Shown here piece after piece: positions 39,973-50,015 of a DNA stretch of 64,000 nucleotides. Every line of letters starts with the position of its first letter. Position 1 is the stretch's first letter. A program made the translations under genes and the position numbers. Source of the DNA: Thiosocius teredinicola (GTDB lineage: Bacteria > Pseudomonadota > Gammaproteobacteria > Chromatiales > Chromatiaceae); NCBI RefSeq assembly GCF_002009425.1, contig NZ_CP019936.1:2901297-2965296 (forward strand), given 5' to 3'. The notes below the pieces were generated by a model. It had not been told where the DNA came from. It did not search any database and saw only the letters and a program-made list of their open reading frames with translations.

Positions 39973-40002
39973 TTTATAGCAGCAGCCAAAAAACAGTGTC
40001 AA
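39973..40002 (-). promoter_or_regulatory. Sigma-70-type promoter of hupB
   Basis: On the reverse strand a perfect -35 TTGACA (39997-40002) is followed after 18 bp by -10 TATAAA (39973-39978). The start would be near 39966, giving a leader of about 100 nt. The rest of the 203-bp lon-hupB gap shows no gene. Confidence 0.8.
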
Positions 40003-40068
40003 GCGAGCATTGTCGGTATACGGCTCAACTCGCTAGACACCGTTTTCTACCAGCGTTGCCGGTTAGTT

Positions 40069-42516
40069 TCAATGATGACGCAGGGCGTCATTCACATCCT
40101 CGGCATTTTCGTCTTTATTTTCTGCGGACTTCGGCTCTGCTTCACCCTTTCCCGAACGTGGCGTAGGGCGGTCGGCAAGCGCGATTTCCAGCACTTCGTC
40201 GATCCAGCGAACCGGTTTTATATCAAGATTCTGTTTGATGTTTTTCGGAATCTCGACCAAGTCGCGCTCATTCTCTTCCGGGATGATGACGGTCTGGATT
40301 CCGCCGCGATGTGCGGCCAGCAATTTTTCTTTGAGACCGCCGATCGGCAGCACCTCGCCACGCAGGGTGATCTCACCGGTCATCGCAACATCCGCACACA
40401 CCGGGATGCCGGTAAGCGCAGAGGCAAGCGATGTCGCCATGCCGATACCGGCGCTGGGACCGTCCTTAGGCGTCGCACCTTCCGGTACGTGGATGTGCAC
40501 GTCTTTCTTCTGGTAGAAGTCGTCGTCGAGCCCCAGGGCCTCTGCGCGGCTCCTGATCACCGTCATGGCCGCCTGGATGGATTCCTTCATCACATCGCCG
40601 AGCTGGCCGGTATGGGTCAGACGTCCCTTACCCGGCGTCAACGCGGTCTCGATGCGCAGCAGCTCGCCGCCCACCTCGGTCCACGCCAGACCGGTCACTT
40701 GACCAACCTGATCGTGCTCGTCGGCGCGACCATAGCGGAAGCGCTTGACCCCGAGGTACTTGTCGAGGTTTTTGGTCGTGACCGTAACGTGCTTACCTTT
40801 CTTTTCGTCGAGCAACACATCTTTGACGACCTTGCGACAGATCTTCGAAACCTCGCGTTCGAGATTTCGTACGCCCGCCTCGCGCGTGTAGTAGCGCACG
40901 ATGTCGCGCACCGCGTTCTCGCCGATCGTCAACTCTTTTTCTTTCAGGCCGTTGTTCGTGATCTGTTTCGGAATGAGATAGTTCTCGGCGATATTGACCT
41001 TCTCATCTTCGGTATAACCCGACAGGCGGATGACCTCCATGCGGTCGAGCAGCGCCGGCGGGATGTTCATGCTGTTGGCAGTGGCCACGAACATGATCTC
41101 CGACAGGTCGAAGTCGACCTCGAGATAGTGGTCCTGGAACGTGTGGTTCTGTTCAGGGTCGAGTACCTCGAGCAGCGCCGATGCCGGGTCGCCGCGGAAG
41201 TCCATTGCCATCTTGTCGATTTCGTCGAGCAGGAAGAACGGGTTCTTGGTGCCGGCCTTGGTCAGGTTCTGCACGATCTTGCCCGGCATGGCGCCGATAT
41301 AAGTACGCCGGTGACCACGGATCTCGGCCTCGTCGCGCACACCACCCAGGGCCATGCGGATGAACTTACGATTGGTCGCGCGGGCGATCGATTGTCCGAG
41401 CGAGGTCTTACCAACGCCCGGTGGTCCGACCAGACACAGAATAGGCCCTTTGAGCTTGCGTACGCGCTGCTGTACGGCGAGATACTCAAGGATGCGCTCC
41501 TTGACCTTCTCCAGCCCGTAGTGATCGGTATCGAGCACCTCTTCGGCCTTGGAGATGTCGTTGCGCACCTTGGAGCGCTTCTTCCACGGCACGCTGACCA
41601 GGGCATCGATGTAGTTGCGCACCACGGTCGCCTCGGCGGACATCGGCGACATCAGCTTGAGCTTGTTGAGCTCGGCCGTCGCCTTTGACTTGGCCTCCTT
41701 GCTCATGCCCGCCTTCTCGATCTTGTCGGCCAGGTCCTCGAGCTCATTCGGGGCGTCATCCAGCTCACCCAGTTCTTTCTGGATGGCCTTCATCTGTTCG
41801 TTCAGATAGTACTCGCGCTGGTTCTTCTCCATCTGACGCTTCACGCGCCCACGGATGCGCTTTTCCATCTGCAGGATATCGTTCTCGCCTTCCATCAAGG
41901 CCATCAGGTGTTCGAGGCGCTCACGGACGTTGAACATCTCGAGCACATGCTGTTTCTCATCGAGCTTGAGCGCCATATGGGCGGCCATGGTATCGGCCAG
42001 GCGCGACGGCTCATCGATGCTGGCCAACGAGGTCAGCACCTCGGGCGGCACCTTCTTGTTGAGCTTGACGTATTGATCGAACAGCGTGGTGGCAGAGCGC
42101 ATCAGCACTTCCATTTCGCGTTCGGGAAGCTCGATGACGTCTTCGGCCGGCTCAAGGTCGGCGGCAAAGAAACCGTCGCCGCCGATCATGCTGGTAATCT
42201 TGGCGCGCTCGCCGCCCTCTACCAGCACCTTGACCGTGCCATCGGGCAACTTGAGCAGCTGCAGGATGCTGGCGAGCGTTCCGATCTCATACATGTCGTC
42301 CGGTTGCGGTTCGTCGACATCGGCGCTCTTCTGCGCCACCAGCAGAATCTGTTTATTGTCGGACATCGCGGCATCGAGCGCCTTGATGGATTTTTCGCGC
42401 CCGACGAACAGTGGAATTACCATATGCGGATATACCACTACATCGCGCAGCGGAAGTACCGGGACAGCGCTTGGCTGATCTTCACGCACACTCAGTGTCT
42501 TGTCTTCCTGTCCCAT
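40069..42516 (-). CDS. lon: ATP-dependent protease Lon
   Basis: An 815-residue AAA+ protease. N-terminal substrate-binding LAN domain starts [29 protein letters not shown]; Walker [19 protein letters not shown], Walker [12 protein letters not shown]; the C-terminal protease domain holds the Ser-Lys dyad (Ser in [16 protein letters not shown], Lys in the [20 protein letters not shown] region). It degrades misfolded and regulatory proteins. ATG 42516 has a strong GGAGGA ribosome-binding site; seven upstream codons are dropped. A sigma-32-type promoter lies upstream and clpX precedes it. Confidence 0.98.
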   Translation of the reverse strand: MGQEDKTLSVREDQPSAVPVLPLRDVVVYPHMVIPLFVGREKSIKALDAAMSDNKQILLVAQKSADVDEPQPDDMYEIGTLASILQLLKLPDGTVKVLVEGGERAKITSMIGGDGFFAADLEPAEDVIELPEREMEVLMRSATTLFDQYVKLNKKVPPEVLTSLASIDEPSRLADTMAAHMALKLDEKQHVLEMFNVRERLEHLMALMEGENDILQMEKRIRGRVKRQMEKNQREYYLNEQMKAIQKELGELDDAPNELEDLADKIEKAGMSKEAKSKATAELNKLKLMSPMSAEATVVRNYIDALVSVPWKKRSKVRNDISKAEEVLDTDHYGLEKVKERILEYLAVQQRVRKLKGPILCLVGPPGVGKTSLGQSIARATNRKFIRMALGGVRDEAEIRGHRRTYIGAMPGKIVQNLTKAGTKNPFFLLDEIDKMAMDFRGDPASALLEVLDPEQNHTFQDHYLEVDFDLSEIMFVATANSMNIPPALLDRMEVIRLSGYTEDEKVNIAENYLIPKQITNNGLKEKELTIGENAVRDIVRYYTREAGVRNLEREVSKICRKVVKDVLLDEKKGKHVTVTTKNLDKYLGVKRFRYGRADEHDQVGQVTGLAWTEVGGELLRIETALTPGKGRLTHTGQLGDVMKESIQAAMTVIRSRAEALGLDDDFYQKKDVHIHVPEGATPKDGPSAGIGMATSLASALTGIPVCADVAMTGEITLRGEVLPIGGLKEKLLAAHRGGIQTVIIPEENERDLVEIPKNIKQNLDIKPVRWIDEVLEIALADRPTPRSGKGEAEPKSAENKDENAEDVNDALRHH

Positions 42517-42600
42517 TGCTTTCCTCCGACCGCACAACCGTGCGGTGAATAATTGGGTGAACGCGCCTGCGCGGGTTCAGTAAGGTCACGATTCCGGTCA

Positions 42601-42629
42601 ACATGAGGACTTAAGGCCTGAATTTCAAG
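42601..42629 (-). promoter_or_regulatory. Heat-shock (sigma-32) promoter of lon
   Basis: On the reverse strand CTTGAAA (42623-42629) is a perfect -35 and, after 14 bp, CCTCATGT (42601-42608) matches the -10 CCCCATNT at all but one base. Leader to the lon ATG is about 80 nt. The remaining part of the 308-bp clpX-lon gap shows only the clpX terminator. Confidence 0.8.
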
Positions 42630-42770
42630 CATCGTGACGCTCGCGTGATCTTTATACCACCAGAAACCGACGCGGCAAAAAAACTGCAAAATGCTGGGTA
42701 CGGAGCGCTGCTGTCGAAGACAGCCCCTGTGGAGACTCGGCGGACGAGGCGTTGGAATGATTGACGCAAA

Positions 42771-42807
42771 AGCAAGACCCCGATGCGGGGTGCATCGGGG
42801 TCTTGCT
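42771..42807 (-). terminator. Terminator after clpX
   Basis: AGCAAGACCCCGATGC (42771-42786) and its exact complement (42792-42807) form a 16-bp stem with a 5-nt loop; TTTTGC follows on the reverse strand. It separates clpX from lon, consistent with lon having its own heat-shock promoter. Confidence 0.88.
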
Positions 42808-42824
42808 TGCTTAATGGATTGACG

Positions 42825-44105
42825 TCAATCGGAAGCGGCGATCTGACGCGGTTCAGAACCGCCGTAGATGATATAGGGTGCCGATTCGCCTTTGATGACC
42901 GACTCGTCGATCACGACCTTGTTGGCGTCTTCAAGCGACGGCAGGTCGTACATCGTGTCGAGCAATACATGTTCGAGAATGGTCCGCAGGCCGCGTGCTC
43001 CGGTCTTGCGATCCATGGCCTTGCGAGCAATCGCACGCAACGCATCTTCGCGCACCTCGAGTTCGGCGCCTTCCATCTCGAACAGGCGCTGATACTGTTT
43101 GATCAACGCGTTCTTCGGCTCGGTCAGGATCTGCACCAACGCCTCTTCGTCGAGTTCCTCGAGCGTGGCCACCACCGGCAGACGACCGACGAATTCCGGG
43201 ATCAGGCCGTAGCGGATCAAGTCTTCGGGTTCGACAGCGGTCAGGATCTCGCCCACCGAACGGCTGTCTTCCTTGCTGCGGACTTCTGCAGAGAAACCAA
43301 TGCCGCCCTTCTCGGAACGGTCGCGGATCACCTTGTCGAGGCCGGCGAACGCGCCGCCGACGATGAACAGCACGTTGCCCGTATCCACCTGCAGGAATTC
43401 CTGCTGCGGATGCTTGCGGCCGCCCTGCGGCGGAACCGAGGCGACGGTACCTTCGATCAGTTTGAGCAGCGCCTGCTGCACACCCTCGCCGGAAACGTCG
43501 CGGGTGATCGAGGGGTTGTCCGACTTGCGCGAGATCTTGTCGATTTCGTCGATATAGACGATACCGGTCTGCGCCTTCTCGACGTCGTAATCACACTTCT
43601 GCAGCAACTTCTGGATGATGTTCTCGACGTCTTCACCGACATAACCGGCTTCGGTCAGCGTGGTGGCGTCGGCAATCGTGAACGGCACGTTCAGTAGACG
43701 CGCCAGCGTTTCGGCCAGCAGCGTTTTACCCGAACCGGTCGGACCGATCAGCAGAATGTTGCTCTTGGCGATCTCGACATCGTCTTTCTTGCTCTTGGCC
43801 TCGAGGCGCTTGTAGTGGTTGTAGACCGCTACCGACAGCACCTTTTTGGCGCGCGACTGACCAATGACGTACTGATCGAGGGTGGCATTGATTTCCGCCG
43901 GGATCGGCAGTTTGTCGGTCGTCTGGCCGACGCTTTCCTGCATTTCCTCGCGGATAATATCGTTGCAGAGTTCAACGCATTCGTCGCAGATGAAGACAGA
44001 TGGGCCCGCGATAAGCTTGCGCACCTCATGCTGACTTTTGCCGCAGAACGAGCAATACAAAAGTTTGCCGTCCTCGCCTTTGCCGTGCTTCTTATCGTCG
44101 CTCAT
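42825..44105 (-). CDS. clpX: ClpXP unfoldase subunit ClpX
   Basis: A 426-residue AAA+ unfoldase. The zinc-binding domain has C18, C21, C40 and C43 (YCSFCGKSQ ... ICDECVEL). Walker A GPTGSGKT is near 121-128; [14 protein letters not shown], Walker [13 protein letters not shown]; pore loop region and sensor [17 protein letters not shown] follow. The IGF-type loop that docks to ClpP reads GGIGFSAEV. It unfolds tagged substrates and feeds them to ClpP, whose gene lies 138 bp upstream across a palindrome. Confidence 0.98.
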   Translation of the reverse strand: MSDDKKHGKGEDGKLLYCSFCGKSQHEVRKLIAGPSVFICDECVELCNDIIREEMQESVGQTTDKLPIPAEINATLDQYVIGQSRAKKVLSVAVYNHYKRLEAKSKKDDVEIAKSNILLIGPTGSGKTLLAETLARLLNVPFTIADATTLTEAGYVGEDVENIIQKLLQKCDYDVEKAQTGIVYIDEIDKISRKSDNPSITRDVSGEGVQQALLKLIEGTVASVPPQGGRKHPQQEFLQVDTGNVLFIVGGAFAGLDKVIRDRSEKGGIGFSAEVRSKEDSRSVGEILTAVEPEDLIRYGLIPEFVGRLPVVATLEELDEEALVQILTEPKNALIKQYQRLFEMEGAELEVREDALRAIARKAMDRKTGARGLRTILEHVLLDTMYDLPSLEDANKVVIDESVIKGESAPYIIYGGSEPRQIAASD

Positions 44106-44187
44106 AGTCGTTCACCTAATTAACCTGCGTGACCGCATCACCTCGTTGTGCCGACCACGCAGAAACCGCGGCCCCTCGAACTCATAA

Positions 44188-44207
44188 TATCCGAATGAAT
44201 TCGGATA
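44188..44207. repeat. 20-bp palindrome in the clpP-clpX gap
   Basis: TATCCGAAT (44188-44196), centre GA, ATTCGGATA (44199-44207): 9-bp perfect arms. It is AT-richer than its surroundings. It could be an operator or a small RNA hairpin for clpX expression. Confidence 0.55.
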
Positions 44208-44243
44208 ACAAGCCACTCTAACCACATGGCTTTAGGGCGCTTT

Positions 44244-44864
44244 TTATGCGTCTTTTTCCGGTCGCCGGTTCAAAACCTGGTCAATCAGACCGTAGGCGAC
44301 AGATTGGTCCGCGCTCATGAAATTGTCGCGATCCGTGTCACGGCCGATCCGGTCGAGATCCTGTCCGGTATGGTGGGCCAGAATCTTGTTGAGCTTTTCG
44401 CGGATCAACAGGATTTCTTTGGCGTGAATTTCGATATCCGTGGCCTGGCCCTGGAAACCGCCCAGCGGCTGGTGAATCATCACCCGCGAATGCGGCAGTG
44501 CGTAACGCTTGCCTTTCTCGCCGCCGGCCAGCAACAGGGCACCCATGCTCGCGGCCTGCCCGATACACATCGTAGTGACGTGCGGACGGATGAACTGCAT
44601 GGTGTCGTAGATGGCGAGCCCGGCGGTTACCGAACCACCGGGCGAGTTGATATATAAATGAACGTCTTTGTCGGGGTTCTCGGACTCGAGAAACAGCAAC
44701 TGCGCGACAATCAGGTTGGCCATGTGGTCTTCAACCGGACCGACGCAGAAGATCACGCGCTCTTTGAGCAGCCGCGAGTAGATGTCATAAGCCCGCTCGC
44801 CGCGCGCGCTCTGTTCCACAACCATCGGCACGAGGCCGAGATTCATCGGTTCCAATTGGTTCAT
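44244..44864 (-). CDS. clpP: ATP-dependent Clp protease proteolytic subunit
   Basis: A 206-residue serine protease. The catalytic triad S106 ([12 protein letters not shown]), H131 ([11 protein letters not shown]) and D180 ([11 protein letters not shown]) keeps the spacing of the E. coli enzyme. It assembles into a 14-subunit chamber that degrades proteins delivered by ClpX. It lies between tig (70 bp upstream) and clpX, the usual order. The first residues ([13 protein letters not shown]) may include a short propeptide. Confidence 0.98.
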   Translation of the reverse strand: MNQLEPMNLGLVPMVVEQSARGERAYDIYSRLLKERVIFCVGPVEDHMANLIVAQLLFLESENPDKDVHLYINSPGGSVTAGLAIYDTMQFIRPHVTTMCIGQAASMGALLLAGGEKGKRYALPHSRVMIHQPLGGFQGQATDIEIHAKEILLIREKLNKILAHHTGQDLDRIGRDTDRDNFMSADQSVAYGLIDQVLNRRPEKDA

Positions 44865-44934
44865 GTCCTGCTTATCGGATGTTACTGGGATTACTTGAAG
44901 CTACCCCTAAAACCCCGACCCCGCAAGCCTCGGA

Positions 44935-46236
44935 TTACCCCTGATTATCCATGATGTCGGAGAATTCCTTGTTCTCGTCGCCGACCTGAATCTGGTCCAT
45001 AACCCAGCCAACCACCTGATTTTCAAGGACCAGGTTCTGAATGCTGGCGCGTGCGTTCGGATCCTGCAGGTAGTAGTCGATGACTTCCTGCGGGTTTTCG
45101 TACGATTCGGCGAAATCGGCGATGGTCGCCCGCATTTTGTCTTCGTCGGCCTCGAGCTTGTGCTGCTCGATGATCTCGGCCACCAGCAGGCCGAGGTGAA
45201 CGCGGCGCTTGGCCTGGTTCTCGAAAACGCTCAACGGCAGGTCGACGCTCGAAGGCTGACCCTGCTGCTGCATTTCCTGCTGCATCTGCTGTTTCATCCG
45301 CCCGGCTTCATGGTCGACCATGGCCTTCGGGATATCCATCGGATGGGTCTCGATCAGCAGATCCATGACCTTTTCCTTGGCCATGTTCTCCAGCTTCTGC
45401 TTCAGCTCGTGACGCATGTTCTTGGCGACATCCTCACGCAGACCTTCGACCGTGCCCTCTTCGACACCAAAGGCCTTGACGAACTCTTCATCGATCTCCG
45501 GCAACTGCGGTTCGGCGACGCGCAGCACCTGGACTTCGAAGGTCGCGTCTTTGCCGGCCAGATGCTCAGCGCGGTAGTCGTCGGGGAACTTCACCTCGAG
45601 GGTGCGATCATCGCCCGCTTTTGCGCCGAGCAGGCCCGATTCGAATCCAGCGATCATCGACCCGGAACCGAGTACCAGCGGCACGTTGTCGGCGGTGCCG
45701 CCTTCGAATGCCTCACCATCGATAAAGCCCTTGAAATTCATATGGACCGTGTCGCCGTCTTTGGCGCCGCGGTCGACTTCGTTCCAGACCGTGCGCTGCT
45801 TGCGCAGCTTGTCGATCATCTCGTCGATGTCGGACTCGGTCACTTCGGCGACCGGACGGGTAATCGATTGACCCGAAAGATCGTTCAACTGCACGTCAGG
45901 CATGATTTCGAAGGTCGCGGTGTAGCCAAGACCGCCTTCTTCGGCCGCCTCGCGCAATTCCACCTTGGGTTCGCCGGCCGGGGTCAGTTTCTCCTGGTTG
46001 GCGGCTTCGTACAGCGTTTCCTGGATCAGGGTGCCGTAGGCTTCCTGGCGCACCTGCTCACCAAAGCGCTGCTTGATGGTACGCATCGGCACCTTGCCGG
46101 GACGAAAACCGTCCAAACGAACGTTGCGCGCGAGATCCTTCAGTTTTTTGTCCATCTCAGCGGTGACGCGCTCCGCCGGCAGATCAACCAAAAGACGCTT
46201 CTCGAGGCCCTCGCCCGATTCCACAGAAACTTGCAT
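44935..46236 (-). CDS. tig: Trigger factor, ribosome-associated chaperone
   Basis: A 433-residue chaperone. The ribosome-binding N-terminal domain carries the signature GFRPGKVPMRTIKQRFG (about 44-60); an FKBP-type PPIase domain covers about 150-235 (GDTVHMNFKGFIDGEAFEGGTADNVPLVLGSGSMIAGFESGLLG); a helical C-terminal substrate domain follows. It shields nascent chains at the ribosome exit. First of the tig-clpP-clpX run, downstream of tRNA-Leu. Confidence 0.97.
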   Translation of the reverse strand: MQVSVESGEGLEKRLLVDLPAERVTAEMDKKLKDLARNVRLDGFRPGKVPMRTIKQRFGEQVRQEAYGTLIQETLYEAANQEKLTPAGEPKVELREAAEEGGLGYTATFEIMPDVQLNDLSGQSITRPVAEVTESDIDEMIDKLRKQRTVWNEVDRGAKDGDTVHMNFKGFIDGEAFEGGTADNVPLVLGSGSMIAGFESGLLGAKAGDDRTLEVKFPDDYRAEHLAGKDATFEVQVLRVAEPQLPEIDEEFVKAFGVEEGTVEGLREDVAKNMRHELKQKLENMAKEKVMDLLIETHPMDIPKAMVDHEAGRMKQQMQQEMQQQGQPSSVDLPLSVFENQAKRRVHLGLLVAEIIEQHKLEADEDKMRATIADFAESYENPQEVIDYYLQDPNARASIQNLVLENQVVGWVMDQIQVGDENKEFSDIMDNQG

Positions 46237-46329
46237 TCCAAATCACTCCAGCAGTTGTACTGCCTGTTAACTCTTGTCGGATTAAACTTCCCGGCACAAG
46301 GCCGGCCGAATGGTTGGGCACCGGTCAGA

Positions 46330-46414
<85 letters not shown>

Positions 46415-46434
46415 CATGCCGATGCGAATCGCGC

Positions 46435-46440
46435 ATTATA
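46435..46440 (-). promoter_or_regulatory. -10 element of the tRNA-Leu promoter
   Basis: A perfect TATAAT on the reverse strand is followed by the GC-rich discriminator GCGCG, typical of stringently controlled stable-RNA promoters. The -35 is poor. Confidence 0.6.
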
Positions 46441-46584
46441 CAAAACCCACGGGGCCCCGAAACAGCGGAATGCCGCGAGATTGCTCCGACATCTGCGATC
46501 CAGGCCCGGCCACTCGATCTCCCCCGGTCCCGACGGTTACCGGTATCGCCGTGCAATCGGGCCTGCGGCCGGTCTGATCAAGAG

Positions 46585-46606
46585 CCTGACCGTGCACTCG
46601 GTCAGG
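46585..46606 (-). terminator. Hairpin over the acyl-CoA ligase stop codon
   Basis: CCTGACCG (46585-46592) pairs with CGGTCAGG (46599-46606); the stop codon of the ligase gene (46602-46604) lies inside the stem. The T-tract is weak. The spacer between here and the tRNA-Leu promoter shows nothing else. Confidence 0.45.
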
Positions 46607-48161
46607 ACAAATCGACGCCCCTTTCGAGCTCTCCGGCACGTCGCAGTTCGCGCTTGAGGATCTTGCCGGTCGCGTTTTTCGGCAACGATTCGCGCACCAC
46701 GAAACGCCGCGGCAGCTGGTGCGGGCCCAGGTGCTTGCGACAAAAAGCGCGCAACTCGCCCGGGTCGAGCGTGCACCCCTCACACGGCACCAGGTGGGCC
46801 ACCACGACCTCGCCGTGCAGATCGTCAGGCTCACCGATCACGGCCGCTTCGAGTACGTCCGGGTGGCGATAGAGCACCTCCTCGACCATGCGCGGGTAGA
46901 CATTCATGCCGTTGACGATCACCAGATCTTTCTTGCGATCGACAATGAACACGTAGCTGTCGTCGTCCAGGTAGCCGAGGTCGCCGGTGCGCAGCCATTC
47001 GCCAAAAAACGTCTCTGCCGTCGCCTCGGGCAGACGCCAGTAACCGGCCATCACGTTCGGCCCACGCACGCAGATCTCGCCGATCTCGTTGGCCGGCAGC
47101 GGGTGGCCATCATCGTCAAAGATCGCGATCTCGACGTTATCGACGGCCAGTCCCACCGAGCCGGGTTTGCGCTCGCCGCTCAGCGGATTGACGCAGGTGA
47201 CCGGCGAACACTCGGTGGGGCCATCACCTTCGAGAATCGGAAAACCGAAGCGCTGTTCAAAACGCCGCATCAGCTCAACCGGCATGGCCGCGCCGCCGGC
47301 GACACCGAAACGCACGCTGCGCCACTTGGCCAACTGGTCGTCGTCGATTCGCAGGATCAGGTTGTACATCGACGGCACACCGAGAAACACGGTGGCCGCG
47401 GTCGCGCCGATCACGTCGCTGACCAGGTTTGGATCGAACTTCGGCACCGGCACCATGGCCACGCCGTGCAGTGCCGGTGTCAGCATGCCGCCGGTTGCCG
47501 CAAAAGAATGGAACATCGGCAACACCACCAGCATGCGGTCCGCGCCGGGGCGCAGTTGCAGCGCAGTGAGCACACTGCGCGTGTTCACCACCAGGTTGTG
47601 GTGGGTCAGCATCGCACCTTTGGGTTTGCCGGTGGTACCCGAGGTGTACAGGATCGCAGCGAGATCGCATTCGGCATCCAATGCCGGCTCCGGCAGCGAT
47701 GCGCCGTCCGCGTTCTCCACAACATCGGCAAAGTCCAGATCGGCGTCGTCGAGCGACGACCCGCCGACGCCTATCCACAGGCCTGCCGATGGCAGTGTGT
47801 GACGCAGCGCTTGCAGCCTTTCGCCCAATAGACCGTGATAGACGACGCCGCTGACCGCTGCATCTTCAAGAATATAGGCAATCTCCTCCTGCTGGATCAG
47901 CAGGTTGATCGGCACGACCACTGCCCCGGCCTTGACGATACCCAGATAGGTGATCAGAAATTCGGCGCAGTTCGGGCAATACAGTGCGATGCGGTCGCCC
48001 TTGCGGATTCCGCGCTCAAGCAATGTCGTGGCGATGCCGTCGGACGCCCGATCCACCGCAGCGAACGACGTTTGATGCTCCGGGGTGATGACCAAGGGCG
48101 CTTGCGCAAACTCCCCGGCAGTGCGACGAAATACGGCTGGGATCGATTCGGGTGTCGACAT
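46602..48161 (-). CDS. AMP-dependent acyl-CoA synthetase/ligase
   Basis: A 519-residue ANL-superfamily enzyme that activates a carboxylic acid as acyl-AMP and transfers it to CoA. The P-loop is ILYTSGTTGKPKGAMLTHHNLV (about 165-186); the A5 motif reads LEGDGPTECSPVT instead of the more usual YG(M/P)TE; A7-A8 are WLRTGDLGYLDDDSYVFIVDRKKDLVIVNGMNVYPRMVEEVL; the catalytic Lys is in LPKNATGKILKREL. It resembles long-chain fatty acyl-CoA ligases, but chain length and substrate cannot be read from sequence. It stands alone, followed by hemN upstream in the same orientation. Confidence 0.88.
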   Translation of the reverse strand: MSTPESIPAVFRRTAGEFAQAPLVITPEHQTSFAAVDRASDGIATTLLERGIRKGDRIALYCPNCAEFLITYLGIVKAGAVVVPINLLIQQEEIAYILEDAAVSGVVYHGLLGERLQALRHTLPSAGLWIGVGGSSLDDADLDFADVVENADGASLPEPALDAECDLAAILYTSGTTGKPKGAMLTHHNLVVNTRSVLTALQLRPGADRMLVVLPMFHSFAATGGMLTPALHGVAMVPVPKFDPNLVSDVIGATAATVFLGVPSMYNLILRIDDDQLAKWRSVRFGVAGGAAMPVELMRRFEQRFGFPILEGDGPTECSPVTCVNPLSGERKPGSVGLAVDNVEIAIFDDDGHPLPANEIGEICVRGPNVMAGYWRLPEATAETFFGEWLRTGDLGYLDDDSYVFIVDRKKDLVIVNGMNVYPRMVEEVLYRHPDVLEAAVIGEPDDLHGEVVVAHLVPCEGCTLDPGELRAFCRKHLGPHQLPRRFVVRESLPKNATGKILKRELRRAGELERGVDLS

Positions 48162-48251
48162 CCGGGTACTCCGTTTAGCGAATGTCGAAAAGCTTAGCAG
48201 GCGGTCGCGTTTCGCCCAGGACCGGGCCCGCCTGCCGGAGAGTCTTCTGGC

Positions 48252-49646
48252 TTAGATAACCTTGGAGAAGCGCGTCGTCTGGCCGTCGGCACCGAGGTAA
48301 TGGTCGAACACCATGCAGATGTTGCGGATCAACAAGCGCCCTGCCGGCATCACCTCGATGCGTCCGCCGTCAATAGTGAGCAGACCGTCTTTTGCCATGC
48401 CGTGCAGGCGTTCGAGCTCGCCACGGAAATAGTCGTCGAACTGAATATCCCATCGCTTGCCGACGCGGGCCATGTCGAGCGCGAAGTTGCAGATCAGGTC
48501 GGTGATCACATCGCGCCGCAGTTCGTCGTCGCGACTCAACTCGATGCCGCGGAATACGGCCAGCTCGCCGGCATCAATGCGTGCATAGTATTCGTCGAGC
48601 GTGCGTACGTTTTGCGCGTAGGTGTTGCCAACCAGTCCGATAGATGTCACCCCCAGGGCAACCAGGTCACAGTGCGCATGTGTCGAATAACCCTGGAAGT
48701 TGCGATACAGGTGACCTTCGCGTTGCGCCACGGCGAGCTCGTCGTCCGGTCGGGCGAAGTGATCCATACCGATATAGACATAACCTGCCTTGGCCAGATG
48801 CTCGCCCACCTGCTGCAGGATCTCGAGCTTCTGTTCTGCTGACGGCAGCTCGTCTTCGTTGATCCGCCGCTGCGGCTTGAAGCGTTCGGGAAGATGCGCG
48901 TAATTGAATACCGACAGCCGTTCGGGCTCGGCTTCGAGCACCCGATCCAATGTTGCGATGAAAGAATCTGCCGTCTGCAGTGGCAGGCCGTAGATCAGGT
49001 CCATGCTGATCGAGCGGAAGCCTTCGCGCCGCGCCGCGGTCAAGGCGCCGAAGGTCTGCTCGGCCGTCTGAATGCGGTTGACCGCTTTCTGCACTGCCGG
49101 ATCGAGGTCTTGCAGACCCAGGCTCATGCGGTTGAAGCCGATCTCACGCAGCAGTCCGATGGTCTCGTCGGTCACCTCGCGTGGATCGATCTCGATCGAA
49201 TACTCACCGCTGTCGTCGTCCAGTAACTGGAAGTGACGGCCGGTCTTGGTCATCAACTCGCGCATCTGGTCGTGGCTGATGAAGGTCGGCGTACCGCCGC
49301 CCCAGTGCAGCTGCTCCACCGGGCGGCTGCGGTCGAACAGTTCGCCCTGCATCGCCAGCTCGCGATACACGCGGTCGAGATACGGCTGCGCACGCGTGCG
49401 GTCCTTGGTCGCCACCTTGTTGCAGGCGCAGTAGAAACACACGGTGTCGCAGAACGGGATGTGGAAATACAGCGACAAGGGTCGGCCGCTGGCATTACTG
49501 GCCTCGGCGGCAGCGCGGTATTGCTGCGGCCCGAATCCGTCGTGGAACTGCACCGCGGTCGGGTACGAGGTGTAACGCGGGCCGGACTGGTCGTAACGCT
49601 TGATCAGATCCTGATCGAGAACGAGTGTCTGTTGCATAGCGGTCAT
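48252..49646 (-). CDS. hemN: Oxygen-independent coproporphyrinogen III oxidase
   Basis: A 464-residue radical SAM enzyme that decarboxylates coproporphyrinogen III without oxygen. The cluster motif C66-x3-C70-x2-C73-x-C75 is in FHIPFCDTVCFYCACN; GGGTPTFIS and the E. coli-type SIEIDPREVT, MSLGLQDLDPAVQKAVNRIQ and YSTHAHCDLVALGVTSIG follow, with the HemN C-terminal domain. It supports haem supply at low oxygen, in line with the cbb3 oxidase. Two starts are possible (49646, or 49637 with MQQTLVLD); the first has a GGGGGAC site at suitable distance. Confidence 0.95.
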   Translation of the reverse strand: MTAMQQTLVLDQDLIKRYDQSGPRYTSYPTAVQFHDGFGPQQYRAAAEASNASGRPLSLYFHIPFCDTVCFYCACNKVATKDRTRAQPYLDRVYRELAMQGELFDRSRPVEQLHWGGGTPTFISHDQMRELMTKTGRHFQLLDDDSGEYSIEIDPREVTDETIGLLREIGFNRMSLGLQDLDPAVQKAVNRIQTAEQTFGALTAARREGFRSISMDLIYGLPLQTADSFIATLDRVLEAEPERLSVFNYAHLPERFKPQRRINEDELPSAEQKLEILQQVGEHLAKAGYVYIGMDHFARPDDELAVAQREGHLYRNFQGYSTHAHCDLVALGVTSIGLVGNTYAQNVRTLDEYYARIDAGELAVFRGIELSRDDELRRDVITDLICNFALDMARVGKRWDIQFDDYFRGELERLHGMAKDGLLTIDGGRIEVMPAGRLLIRNICMVFDHYLGADGQTTRFSKVI

Positions 49647-49672
49647 TCTAGACGTCCCCCACCCGGCGCGGA

Positions 49673-49686
49673 CTGACGAGCGTCAA
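49673..49686 (-). promoter_or_regulatory. Weak FNR-like site upstream of hemN
   Basis: TTGACGCTCGTCAG on the reverse strand resembles TTGAT-N4-ATCAA at 7 of 10 bases. hemN is a known FNR/ANR target in relatives, but the site lies only about 33 bp from the ATG, too close for ordinary class II activation from the longer start. Confidence 0.25.
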
Positions 49687-49694
49687 AAAGGTTG

Positions 49695-50015
49695 TCAGCC
49701 CTCGTCGGGCACATCCAGACCTTTTCGATGCGTTTCGTTGATCTGTTTGAGCAGCGTATGAAAGGGAATCTGGTCTTCGTAGCGACGCACCACGTCCATA
49801 AAAGCCAGGTCTTCGCGGCCGAACTGGTAGCTGCCCGATAGCATCGCATCGTAGACCTGTTGCACTCCTTCCTCGAGCGGTTCGATAAACGCCGGGAAAC
49901 GCTGCAGGTCTTCCATTTCGTACAGCAGGCAGTCTTTCAGATCACCCACCTCGAACACGGCCTGTTTGACCCATTCCGCATACTCTTCGGCACTGCGTGC
50001 GCGGTGCAGACTCAT
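49695..50015 (-). CDS. Small conserved cytosolic protein, function unknown
   Basis: A 106-residue acidic protein, MSLHRARSAEEYAEWVKQAVFEVGDLKDCLLYEMEDLQRFPAFIEPLEEGVQQVYDAM..., with the end LLKQINETHRKGLDVPDEG. It looks all-helical, with no membrane segment or signal peptide. I have the impression of similar proteins in marine gammaproteobacteria but no verified role. Its start overlaps the prmB stop by 4 bp (ATGA), so it is translated with the ribosomal-protein methyltransferase and may work with it. hemN follows 48 bp downstream. Confidence 0.82.
   Translation of the reverse strand: MSLHRARSAEEYAEWVKQAVFEVGDLKDCLLYEMEDLQRFPAFIEPLEEGVQQVYDAMLSGSYQFGREDLAFMDVVRRYEDQIPFHTLLKQINETHRKGLDVPDEG

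Noticed and set aside
40072-41688. 538-codon forward frame opposite lon
   Set aside because: Shadow of the lon reading frame; no ribosome-binding site or recognisable domain.
46275-46310. GC-rich hairpin between tRNA-Leu and tig as a terminator
   Set aside because: The pairing is short and no T-tract follows on the reverse strand.
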